The position numbers were made by a program, and so were the translations under genes. Source: Caulobacter sp. S45 (GTDB taxonomy: Bacteria; Pseudomonadota; Alphaproteobacteria; Caulobacterales; Caulobacteraceae). Taken from it: DNA of 64,000 bases. The notes beneath the pieces were generated by a model, which made no database searches, was not told where the DNA came from, and worked only from the letters and a program-made list of their open reading frames with translations. The stretch is from the NCBI RefSeq assembly GCF_009765965.1, contig NZ_LMUL01000001.1:117276-181275 (forward strand), read 5' to 3'. Position 1 is the stretch's first letter. Each line of letters opens with the position of its first letter. Of this stretch, positions 38,806 through 46,317 are shown one piece after another.

Positions 38806-39530
38806 ACGGCCGTGCGCCAGAAATCCGGACCTGGCCCGACCCGGCCGCTCTAGCTCAAGGTGTCGCCGATTGGCTGCTCGATCTGGTGCTGGCCAAGACA
38901 GGGGTGTTCAGCCTGTGTCTGTCCGGTGGCTCGACCCCCAAGGCGCTGTACCACCTGCTGGGACGGGCGCCCTATCGCGACTGCTTTCCGTGGGAGCGAA
39001 TCCACCTGTTCTGGGGCGACGAGCGTTTCGTGCCTGCGGACGACGCCCTCAGCAACTACAGGATGGTGCGCGAGACGTTACTCGATCTGGCGCCGATCCC
39101 ACCCGGGAACGTCCACCCCGTACCCACGTGGGGCGCGGACCCCGAGGTTGCGGCGGCCGCGTACCAAAAGGATTTGCAGGCCTTCTACGGGGCCGATCGT
39201 CTTGATCCGACCCGGCCTCTGTTCGACGTCAACCTGCTGGGCTTGGGCGCTGACGGACATACCGCATCTCTTTTCCCTGACACCAAGGTTCTCGCCGAGC
39301 GCACGCTTTGGGTCGACGCGGTTGTCGGGGCGAAGGCCGAGGCTCGCATCTCCTTGACCTATCCGGCGCTTGAGAGCAGCCGCCATGCGGCGTTCCTGGT
39401 GGCCGGTAAGGAAAAGGCGGCGGTCCTCGCCCGAGTGCTGCATGGCGATGAGAGCCTGCCGGCCGCAAATCTGCATCCAACGGGCGATCTGTGGGTTTTC
39501 TGCGACACGGCGGCCCAGGGGGCCCCGTGA
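38802..39530 (+). CDS. pgl: 6-phosphogluconolactonase
   Basis: This 242-residue protein is of the DevB/SOL lactonase type: [36 protein letters not shown], and [15 protein letters not shown] near residue 140. It hydrolyses 6-phosphogluconolactone to 6-phosphogluconate, between Zwf and Gnd in the pathway. Both ends overlap neighbours (ATGA with rpe, GTGA with tpiA). Confidence 0.94.
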   Translation: MNGRAPEIRTWPDPAALAQGVADWLLDLVLAKTGVFSLCLSGGSTPKALYHLLGRAPYRDCFPWERIHLFWGDERFVPADDALSNYRMVRETLLDLAPIPPGNVHPVPTWGADPEVAAAAYQKDLQAFYGADRLDPTRPLFDVNLLGLGADGHTASLFPDTKVLAERTLWVDAVVGAKAEARISLTYPALESSRHAAFLVAGKEKAAVLARVLHGDESLPAANLHPTGDLWVFCDTAAQGAP

Positions 39531-40315
39531 CCGACGTGCCGCTGAAGCCGGTGCGCTTGGAGCCTATCGCCTTTTGTCCCTTGCTCGTGGGCAACTGGAA
39601 AATGAATGGGCTGGGCTCAGCCGTGGCCGAAGCCCGCGAGGTCGCGGAGGCGCTTAGGGCCGAGCCGGTGCGCGCTCGGGTCGCGATCTGTGCGCCGGCG
39701 ACCCTGATCGAACGGCTGGCGCGGGCCGTGAAAGGGTCGGCCCTCATCATCGGCGGCGAGGACGTCCATCCGGAGGCGAGCGGCGCCTTTACCGGCGATG
39801 TCAGCGCCGCGATGCTGGCGGACGCAGGTGCGCGCATGGTGATCGTCGGCCACTCCGAGCGCCGGCAGGCCTATGGCGAAACGAACGCCCTGGTCGCGCA
39901 CAAGGCCATGGCGGCTCTGCGCGGCGGCTTGGAGCCGATCATCTGCGTGGGGGAAACACTGGCGGAGCGTGAGGGCGGCCATGCCCTGGATGTCGTTTGC
40001 CGACAGGCCCGCGGATCGGCGCCTCTGGCGTCGGACGGCATGGCCTTTTCCCTCGCGTACGAACCGATTTGGGCGATCGGCGGTGGTCAAATCCCCACGC
40101 GAAATCAGATCGAGGAAATGCATGGGGCGTTGCGGGAGGTTTTAATTGAAATGTTCGGTGTGCCGGGCGGTGTCGTTCCAATACTTTATGGCGGTTCGGT
40201 TGATCAGGGCAGTGTCGCCAATGTTCTCAAAGCGCGGGAAGTGGGTGGCGCCTTGATCGGCAGAGCGTCCTTAAGCGCAACGGAATTTTTGAGCATCGTG
40301 CGTGCAGCGGAATAA
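39527..40315 (+). CDS. tpiA: Triosephosphate isomerase
   Basis: This 262-residue TIM barrel has the substrate-binding NWKMNG, the catalytic histidine in VIVGHSERRQ, the catalytic glutamate in LAYEPIWAIGGG and the phosphate loop LYGGSVDQGS. It interconverts the triose phosphates. A GTG start overlaps the pgl stop. The N-terminal ten residues before the barrel are variable. The last part of the gene (from about 40140) has a lower GC share than its neighbours. No terminator with a T-run is visible after it. Confidence 0.94.
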   Translation: MTDVPLKPVRLEPIAFCPLLVGNWKMNGLGSAVAEAREVAEALRAEPVRARVAICAPATLIERLARAVKGSALIIGGEDVHPEASGAFTGDVSAAMLADAGARMVIVGHSERRQAYGETNALVAHKAMAALRGGLEPIICVGETLAEREGGHALDVVCRQARGSAPLASDGMAFSLAYEPIWAIGGGQIPTRNQIEEMHGALREVLIEMFGVPGGVVPILYGGSVDQGSVANVLKAREVGGALIGRASLSATEFLSIVRAAE

Positions 40316-40418
40316 ATGCCGCTATGAGCCGGAGATGCCCTGATTTTTGGGGAGATATGAGGCCTGCGATTTGAAGCCCTGTCTGGGGATAGGCTGCGGT
40401 TAGTTTGACGGTGCCGGT

Positions 40419-40976
40419 TCAAGGTGTTCCTGCGTCGATTGCGCCCTCGGGCAGCATACGTCCCAGAATGCCGTTCTTGCCCCAGATGAGGTGGAAGGCG
40501 ACCGCGCTAAGATGCAGGACAATCAAACCGTAGACGGGCCATTGGCCGAGCGCGTGCAGGGTGGCGAACAGATCGGCCAGCTCTTGATTCTTGGGGAAGA
40601 GTTCTGGGGTGGCGATCAGGTTGAACAGCTTGATCGGATAGCCGTCATAGGCGCTATTCATGAAACCCGTGATCGGCATCCAAAGCATCAGCCCGAAGAA
40701 CAGCCAGTAGGTGAGGTGCGCCAGCGCTCTGTCCCAGGCTGCGATCTTCGGGGGGTAGGCGGGCGGACGGTCGATGAAGCGCCATACGATCCGAAACAGG
40801 GTCAGCAGCAACACGGCCAGGCCCAGCGTCTTGTGCCAGTTGTAGGTCGCGTGCTGCAGGGACGACCCTACCTTGGCGTTGGTCATCACCCAGGCCAGCG
40901 GCAGGACGGCGAACATGCAGAGCGCGGTGATCCAGTGAAGGGCTTGGTTCAGGGCGGAGTAGCGGGGCTGCATCAT
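40419..40976 (-). CDS. Cytochrome b561 family protein
   Basis: This protein of 185 residues has four membrane helices and the b-haem ligand histidines at LNQALHWITAL, ATYNWHKTLGLAV, ATLHALGQWP and HLSAVAFHLIW. The family oxidises quinol or transfers electrons to peroxide- or superoxide-responsive partners. An ATG at 40976 is close to an AGGAG site, and the adjacent ATG (40973) has slightly better spacing. It lies on the minus strand downstream of a cupredoxin gene, and the two may form a periplasmic electron-transfer pair. Confidence 0.87.
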   Translation of the reverse strand: MMQPRYSALNQALHWITALCMFAVLPLAWVMTNAKVGSSLQHATYNWHKTLGLAVLLLTLFRIVWRFIDRPPAYPPKIAAWDRALAHLTYWLFFGLMLWMPITGFMNSAYDGYPIKLFNLIATPELFPKNQELADLFATLHALGQWPVYGLIVLHLSAVAFHLIWGKNGILGRMLPEGAIDAGTP

Positions 40977-40991
40977 GGCTCCTCGTGAAGA

Positions 40992-41009
40992 CGCTCGCTT
41001 CGGCGAGCG
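40992..41009. repeat. Stem-loop between cupredoxin and cytochrome b561 genes
   Basis: CGCTCGC and GCGAGCG form a 7-bp stem around a four-base loop (TTCG on the plus strand), 15 bases upstream of the cytochrome b561 start. There is no T-run. It may structure the leader of that mRNA. Confidence 0.4.
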
Positions 41010-41240
41010 CGCACTCGTTTCGGGCGAGACGGTGAGCTTGCGTCCCGCTGGCCAGGGCGGAGAGGGCATGGTCGAGGCGGGGTCTTCATCCCGTCGTCCC
41101 AGCGCAACTGTCGCTCGACGTGGGACATGGCCCAATGTCGACCGTTTGATCCGTTGGTGTCTGGACGAGGGCGGAAGGTTCAATCCGATCGGTCTTGTGG
41201 AATTACCCGTGGGCTGAATTCTCGCCGCCCCCTCCTGGGC

Positions 41241-41648
41241 TCAATGGACGATGACGTGGCCCTTCATGCCGAACATGGCGTGGAGCGGATGCGTACAACG
41301 CATCTCGTAGTCGCCGGCTTTTCCGGTGGCGAAGGCGACATCCACCGTCTCGCCCTTGGGAACCTCGATGTCGCCGTCCCGCACCTTGTCGGCCGAGCCA
41401 GGTGCGAAGGTTACGGTACGAAAGAAGGCCTTGGCGCTGAGATCATGCGCGACGCCGCCGACATTGCTCACGCGCAGTACGTAGCTATGGCCCTGCTGCA
41501 AATCGATGCTGGCGGGACTGTAGTGGAACTCGGTCAGCTGCACGGGGATGACCGTGGGCTCCGCCGGTTGAGCGTACACGCGTGCGGCGGCCGTAATCAG
41601 TCCGAAAGCCAAGGCGGCCCCGCCGAAGCGCTTCGTCGTCGAATTCAT
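41241..41648 (-). CDS. Exported cupredoxin-domain copper protein
   Basis: This 135-residue protein has a signal peptide (FGGAALAFGLITAAARVYAQ) and a plastocyanin-like beta-sandwich. Copper ligands are visible as the histidine in GGVAHDLSA and the cluster MRCTHPLHAMFGMKG with Cys, His and Met. It is a periplasmic type-1 copper or CopC-like electron carrier or copper-binding protein. The gene precedes cytochrome b561 on the same strand by 264 bases. A GGAG site lies seven bases before the ATG. Confidence 0.83.
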   Translation of the reverse strand: MNSTTKRFGGAALAFGLITAAARVYAQPAEPTVIPVQLTEFHYSPASIDLQQGHSYVLRVSNVGGVAHDLSAKAFFRTVTFAPGSADKVRDGDIEVPKGETVDVAFATGKAGDYEMRCTHPLHAMFGMKGHVIVH

Positions 41649-41988
41649 CTGTAACTCCAATCAAGGGCGGTTTCCGCTCGGGAGCAAAGACGTCGACCAG
41701 ACGCGTCGCTCCGACACTTCCAACACCTGGGCGCGAACCCGCCCGCCTCGCCCAGTCAGCATCCTCAGGGCGAGGCGACGGCGCGGGGCGGGCGGGGTGG
41801 TGGCGCGGCCTCAGGCCGCGCCACCGATCCCGGGGCAGAGGGCTGGGGGCGCCCCGGAATGGGTTGCGGTGCGAACCGCATCTCTACGGCCTTCGTTGAA
41901 TTTCGCGGACGAGGGCGTTGCGCCTCTACCGTTCCGTAAGTGCCGGGCCGTCGGCCATGCGTTCAAAGCGATGGAGAAAAAATCCTGA
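41649..41988. other. 340-bp gene-free region with a strong hairpin
   Basis: I see no supported gene here. It would hold the cupredoxin promoter and the 3' end of the TorF-like transcript. The hairpin at 41799-41825 is listed separately. Confidence 0.6.
41799..41825 (-). terminator. GC-rich stem-loop downstream of the TorF-like gene
   Basis: GGTGGCGCGGCC and GGCCGCGCCACC form a perfect 12-bp stem with a three-base loop. Read on the minus strand it lies 163 bases after the TorF-like stop codon. No T-run follows, so termination would need help from Rho. Confidence 0.4.
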
Positions 41989-42795
41989 TCAGAAGAAGCC
42001 TGTGGCGCTGAGGATCAGCGCATTGTTCTTTTGTCTGAAGTTGATCGGATATTCGACCTTGGAGGTCACGCCCGTCCACGCCAGCCGCAGCTCGGCGTGA
42101 TGCAGCTCCCAGACGGCTCCTGCGCCCAGATCAAAATGTTCACGGTCGCTTTCCGCGCCCTTAGAGCTATCCAGCGGCGTCAGCGCTCCAGCATGTCCAT
42201 AGAGTCGAAGTTGGGGGATCGGTCGGTACGCGGCGTTCAGGTCCAGATAGGCCGTGCTGACGCCCTGGTTCAGGTAATCGGGGGATATGTAGACGCGTGC
42301 GCTGATGTCGTGGACGGACACCCCGCTGTAGAACTCGCTGTAATCGGCCCGGTAGCGTTCGGTGGAAGCTTGCTTGTAGGTCGTATTCTGAGGTGAACGC
42401 AGCAGGGTCGAGGCGGGGATATAGAGGGTGATCTGGGTGTTGGTCGCGCCTACATCCCAGATCCATCCATTGGGGAGTGGCTTGGCGAAGCCGAGATAGG
42501 CGATGTAGCCTAGCGGCTGGACGCCATTGCGAGCGGTGTCGCCGAGGATGCCGGATAGACCGCCGTAGGCGCCGCTCGCATGATCATAGGTTAAACCGAA
42601 CCGTATATCCGGCTTGGCGTCGTTCAGCGAAACGCCACGTACATTGTACTGGGACTCCACCGTCGCACTCGCGCCGAGTTGCGCCCTCGCATCAGTAGGC
42701 TTGATCAGTTGCAGAGAGATAATTGACGATATGAATATAAATATACGAGCCGATGACGACCACGTATTACTTATGAGCGATCGACAAGTGCTCAC
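41989..42795 (-). CDS. TorF-family-like outer-membrane beta-barrel protein
   Basis: This protein of about 268 residues has a hydrophobic export segment (ARIFIFISSIISLQL) ending near DARAQ, followed by a beta-barrel-like sequence. ATVESQYNVRGVSLNDAKPDIRFGLTYD resembles the start of TorF-type putative porins (TIGR02001), and the chain ends in a strand finishing with phenylalanine (LSATGFF). The start is uncertain: a GTG at 42795 overlaps the subtilase end by 29 bases, and there is an ATG much further upstream. It lies downstream of the ECF sigma, anti-sigma and subtilase genes in the same direction and may be under that sigma factor. Confidence 0.6.
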   Translation of the reverse strand: MSTCRSLISNTWSSSARIFIFISSIISLQLIKPTDARAQLGASATVESQYNVRGVSLNDAKPDIRFGLTYDHASGAYGGLSGILGDTARNGVQPLGYIAYLGFAKPLPNGWIWDVGATNTQITLYIPASTLLRSPQNTTYKQASTERYRADYSEFYSGVSVHDISARVYISPDYLNQGVSTAYLDLNAAYRPIPQLRLYGHAGALTPLDSSKGAESDREHFDLGAGAVWELHHAELRLAWTGVTSKVEYPINFRQKNNALILSATGFF

Positions 42796-44041
42796 GTGAA
42801 AGGCCGCAGTCGCAATCACATGACCCTGACGTTTGCAGAAGTGTCGCACATGCGTTGATCGTATCACCGTGATAAGCGACCACAAGGGCTGAGGCGTTGT
42901 GGACTGACGGCGTTCTCTGCCGGACCAAGGCGAACAAGCCGCTCACATGCGCCGCCGCATACGAGCTGCCGTTGACGAGGAACCACCGATTCCCGGTTTC
43001 TGTCGTGGGAACATCGCGTCCCGGCGCGCCGAAAACGCCGGCGACGTGCGGATCGGCTGTTTCGTCGGCCACAGCCACGACGCCTTTGTGGGAGGCCGGG
43101 AAGCCGCCGTTGGGCAGGTTACGATCATAGGCGGCCACGACGATGATCTTGTCGGTCAAGGCGATATCGACCAACCGGCCCAGTAGCAGGTCGGGCGGCC
43201 CGCTGAGGCTCATATTGATGATCTGGGCCTTGTGGGAGATCGCGAAATCCAGCGCCTTGGCCAGGCTGAGGCTATCGCAAAGTGTAGGCGCGGTGCTTTC
43301 CGCCTCGCCGGCCCTGGGCGTTTCCTGCCAGCAGGCCCGCAGTCCCATAAGCCGAGCCTGGGGTGCGACCCCCGCCATTCCCAGATTGTTGTCGGCATGC
43401 GCGGCGATCACGCCGGCCACGCCGGTGCCGTGGTCTTCGGGAATGTCGGGTCGATCCGGAACGAAGTTCTTGGTTAGCTCGATTTGGCCGACCAGGTCTC
43501 GGTGTGTTGTCTCGATGGCGCTGTCGATGACGGCGATGCGGACGTCGCGACCGGTCGATATCTGGTGAAGCTCCGCCAGACGCCATTCCCGCGCGGCGGG
43601 CTGGACCCGATATAGCGGGTCGTTGTGGGCGATTGGTTCGCCCTTGGCGTGGTAGGTGTGCAGGGGTTCGGACCAGGAGACGCCCGGATCACGCCCAAGA
43701 CGCGCCGCCACCTCTTCGGGGGAACGATCCGCAGGGACGGTCATCAGATAGCAGTCCACGCCCAGGACGGGCATCGGCCACTCGTCGGCCACCGACACGC
43801 CCTGTTCCTTGGCTAGACGGCGTGCAATCCGCCAACGGGCGCTCCGACCCTCGCCATCGCCATAGCTCCCGCCGTAGCCATCGGGCCGGAAGTGCTGAGG
43901 GGCCATCCGCAGCATAACCAGGACCTGCTGGATCGGCGCGGCGGGCGCCGGCTGATCGGCCAGCGGCGTTTGCGCCAATCCCAGGCTTGCGGACGCGGCG
44001 ACGAGGAGGCCCAGGACCAGGGGACGTAGGGAGGACAGCAT
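42767..44041 (-). CDS. Exported subtilase-family (S8) protein with atypical active-site residues
   Basis: This protein of about 424 residues has a signal peptide (MLSSLRPLVLGLLVAASASLGLAQ), a propeptide-like domain to about residue 130, and an S8 domain. The catalytic Asp lies in AVIDSAIETTHRD (DSA instead of DSG/DTG), His in EDHGTGVAGVIA and Ser in NGSSYAAAHVSG (PHVSG changed to AHVSG). At the oxyanion-hole position the usual AGN reads AYD. It ends with a short cysteine cluster CDCDC. It follows the anti-sigma gene and may act on a cell-envelope signal. Start at 44041 is preferred; an ATG at 44059 is possible. Confidence 0.8.
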   Translation of the reverse strand: MLSSLRPLVLGLLVAASASLGLAQTPLADQPAPAAPIQQVLVMLRMAPQHFRPDGYGGSYGDGEGRSARWRIARRLAKEQGVSVADEWPMPVLGVDCYLMTVPADRSPEEVAARLGRDPGVSWSEPLHTYHAKGEPIAHNDPLYRVQPAAREWRLAELHQISTGRDVRIAVIDSAIETTHRDLVGQIELTKNFVPDRPDIPEDHGTGVAGVIAAHADNNLGMAGVAPQARLMGLRACWQETPRAGEAESTAPTLCDSLSLAKALDFAISHKAQIINMSLSGPPDLLLGRLVDIALTDKIIVVAAYDRNLPNGGFPASHKGVVAVADETADPHVAGVFGAPGRDVPTTETGNRWFLVNGSSYAAAHVSGLFALVRQRTPSVHNASALVVAYHGDTINACATLLQTSGSCDCDCGLSREHLSIAHK

Positions 44042-44048
44042 CAGCGGC

Positions 44049-44705
44049 TCATCCCGCATCCACCGGCTCGGCCAGGACGACCTGGGTCTGCCGGCGCAGT
44101 TTCACCAACGCGGCCGGGCGTCCGGCGCTTGGAACGTAGAGTAGGTAGGCGTCGGCCTCCGTGGGACCGTCGACCAGGCGCGCATCGTTCGACTTCAGGA
44201 TCGCGCGCAGGTCCTTCTCGGGGGTTTCCGGACGGAAGATCACCACGATATTGGCGGCGCGACTCGCGGGCGCCGAGCCCAGCGCATGGTAACGAGCTGG
44301 TTGCTCGATCCGCCAGATGGCTCCGCCCATGACCAGCATCAAGCAAAACTGAGCCGCGACAGCCCAGCGCAGCCAAGGCGTCTCGGCGCCAGCGCGTGGG
44401 GCGAGAATCCGCTCGATCCATGCCTTTAGGGGCGACCCTTTTGGCGCTTCCCTTTCGAGCTGCCGGCTGATCGCCGCCCAACCCTGCTCGACATCGAAGG
44501 ACGAGCCTGACGCCGGCAGGGCGGTGAGGTGCGCGGCCAGGACGACCTCTTCGCGCATATCGGCTTGGCATTCCGCGCAGTGGTCGAGATGCGCCCGGAT
44601 CTCAGCCTGTTCCGCCCCTTCGAGGCGGCCGGCGGCGTACCAGGGCAGCAGCGCCTTGAGGTCCCTGTGGTGGTCCCGGGGCAATGGAATGATGCGTCGC
44701 GTCAT
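44049..44705 (-). CDS. Zinc-finger anti-sigma factor
   Basis: This 218-residue protein has an N-terminal zf-HC2-type motif AHLDHCAECQADM (His-x3-Cys-x2-Cys), one membrane helix (WAVAAQFCLMLVMGGAIW near residues 114-131) and a periplasmic C-terminal domain. It would bind and inhibit the adjacent ECF sigma factor until an envelope signal is received. It lies seven bases after the sigma gene and next to the subtilase gene, in the same direction. Confidence 0.85.
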   Translation of the reverse strand: MTRRIIPLPRDHHRDLKALLPWYAAGRLEGAEQAEIRAHLDHCAECQADMREEVVLAAHLTALPASGSSFDVEQGWAAISRQLEREAPKGSPLKAWIERILAPRAGAETPWLRWAVAAQFCLMLVMGGAIWRIEQPARYHALGSAPASRAANIVVIFRPETPEKDLRAILKSNDARLVDGPTEADAYLLYVPSAGRPAALVKLRRQTQVVLAEPVDAG

Positions 44706-44712
44706 GCTCGCC

Positions 44713-45315
44713 TCACAGCCAATCCGTCAGGCCGCCTGGCAGGGCGGTCTTGAGGTTACGCCGGGCATGGAACATGCGCGTCTTAACGGTATCCACAGGG
44801 CAGGCCATGATCTCCGCGATTTCCTTGTACCCGAACTCGTGGAAGTAGGTGAGGTCCACGACGGTGCGATGGTCGGCGGAAAGCTGGCTCATCGCGCTCA
44901 GCAGCGCCTCCTGGACTTGGCGCCGGCCCAGTTGCTGTTCCGGGCTAGCCTCATCGCTCACCCGGGTCTCGGCGCCCTTGTCTTCGATCGGCTCGTCGAA
45001 GCGGGACCGCGCCCGAAGCGCCTTGCGGTAGGCGATGGCGAACACCCAGGTCGAGAGCTTGCTCGCCCCGGTGTAGCTGTCTGGCCGACGCCACACCGCC
45101 ATCAGGGTGTCGTTCAGGACCTCCTCCACCATTTCCGGTTTGCGCAGCAGATTCGAGAGGAACCGCGTCAGCCTGGGATGGTAGATTCGGTACAGTTCCT
45201 CGAACGCCCGGCGCTCTCCCGCCGCGATGCGCCGGAGCAGGCGCGCCTCGTCCTTTGGTGCGCTCGCCGTGGCCGCGCTTACATCGTTACGCTTGAGGAC
45301 GCTTTGAATGCTCAC
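44713..45315 (-). CDS. ECF RNA polymerase sigma factor
   Basis: This 200-residue protein has sigma region 2 (AFEELYRIYHPRLTRFLSNLL, VWRRPDSYTGASKLSTWVFAIA) and region 4 (LSADHRTVVDLTYFHEFGYKEI followed by MACPVDTVKTRMFHARRNLK). It directs RNA polymerase to stress or envelope promoters and is probably held by the anti-sigma protein encoded next to it. The GTG at 45315 lies eight bases after AAGAAAGG; a GTG three codons earlier is too close. No clear self-dependent ECF promoter was recognised upstream. Confidence 0.88.
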   Translation of the reverse strand: MSIQSVLKRNDVSAATASAPKDEARLLRRIAAGERRAFEELYRIYHPRLTRFLSNLLRKPEMVEEVLNDTLMAVWRRPDSYTGASKLSTWVFAIAYRKALRARSRFDEPIEDKGAETRVSDEASPEQQLGRRQVQEALLSAMSQLSADHRTVVDLTYFHEFGYKEIAEIMACPVDTVKTRMFHARRNLKTALPGGLTDWL

Positions 45316-45567
45316 CCGCCGCACCTTTCTTGCTCATTAGTGCTCTTGTGTGGGCATAGGGTTCAAAGCTGTGGCATCCTGATGTTCGGCGTCACGCCAT
45401 AGGCAGCTTGCCAACGATTTCGAAATACACCACCTTCGATCGTTAATAACAGCGCGTGGCTCCGGAAGTAGCGGCCATCAAGCACCGCCACGCACTCGGT
45501 CAATTCTTATTGGCCTAGAGTTTAGATGCGTAAAATCCTCCAAGGCGCCTGAGAGCGCTTCGACATC

Positions 45568-46317
45568 CTAGAACCAGCTGCGTACGCCGGCCGTGAACCG
45601 AAGATCGTCGGGGCGTTCGTTGTCCGCTCGCGCGAAGTCGGCCGAGCGGGCGAAGCGCTTCTCGTAGGTCAGGCCGACATAGGGCGCGAACTTGCGGCTG
45701 ATCTCGTAGCGCAGGCGTAGGCCGGCATCGAGGTCCGACAGCCCCGAGCCCGTGCGCCGGGCGGAGTCGCTGCGGGTGTACAGGTTCAGTTCTGCCTGGG
45801 GCTCCAGGACCAGGCGTTGGGTGAAGCGGATCTCGTTGGAGGCCTGGAGCTTGGCGGCGTAATGGCCGGTGTCGCTGGCGTAGCCGGTGGCCGAGACGGT
45901 GAAGAAATAGGGCGCGAAACCCTCGATCCCGAACGCGCCCCAGCCCCGTCCGGGCCGGGAGTCCAGATCGTAGCGGGCGCCGGCCTGGAGGTCGAAATAG
46001 GTCGTGACCGGGCGGTCGTAGAACAGCTCCTGCTGGCCGTCCTCGACCTTGCCGCGGGTGACCTCGCCCTCGCTCTTCAGCCACAAGCGGTCGAAGTCCC
46101 CGCCGACCCAGCCTTCGCCCTCCCAGCGGAAGCTCTGGTCCGCGCCCAGACGGCCCTCGAACTCGTCCAGAAGGCCGTGCACGAACAGCCGCCGGTCGTC
46201 GACGGGATAGCCGAACGGCGAGGCGGAGTTGGGATCGGCGCCGGGCGTCTGGGCCAGGGCGGGCGAGGCGGTGACGAAGGCCGCAACCCAGGTCGCCGTC
46301 AGAATGAGGCCGCGCAT
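45568..46317 (-). CDS. copB: Outer-membrane copper resistance protein CopB
   Basis: This 249-residue protein has a signal peptide (LILTATWVAAFVTASPALAQ) and the CopB beta-barrel pattern: VHGLLDEFEGRLGADQSFRWEG, SEGEVTRGKVEDGQQELFYDR, and a terminal strand FTAGVRSWF. It lacks the Met-rich N-terminal repeats of some CopB proteins. CopB with CopA sequesters or exports copper at the outer membrane. It overlaps the copA stop as TGATG. Confidence 0.9.
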   Translation of the reverse strand: MRGLILTATWVAAFVTASPALAQTPGADPNSASPFGYPVDDRRLFVHGLLDEFEGRLGADQSFRWEGEGWVGGDFDRLWLKSEGEVTRGKVEDGQQELFYDRPVTTYFDLQAGARYDLDSRPGRGWGAFGIEGFAPYFFTVSATGYASDTGHYAAKLQASNEIRFTQRLVLEPQAELNLYTRSDSARRTGSGLSDLDAGLRLRYEISRKFAPYVGLTYEKRFARSADFARADNERPDDLRFTAGVRSWF

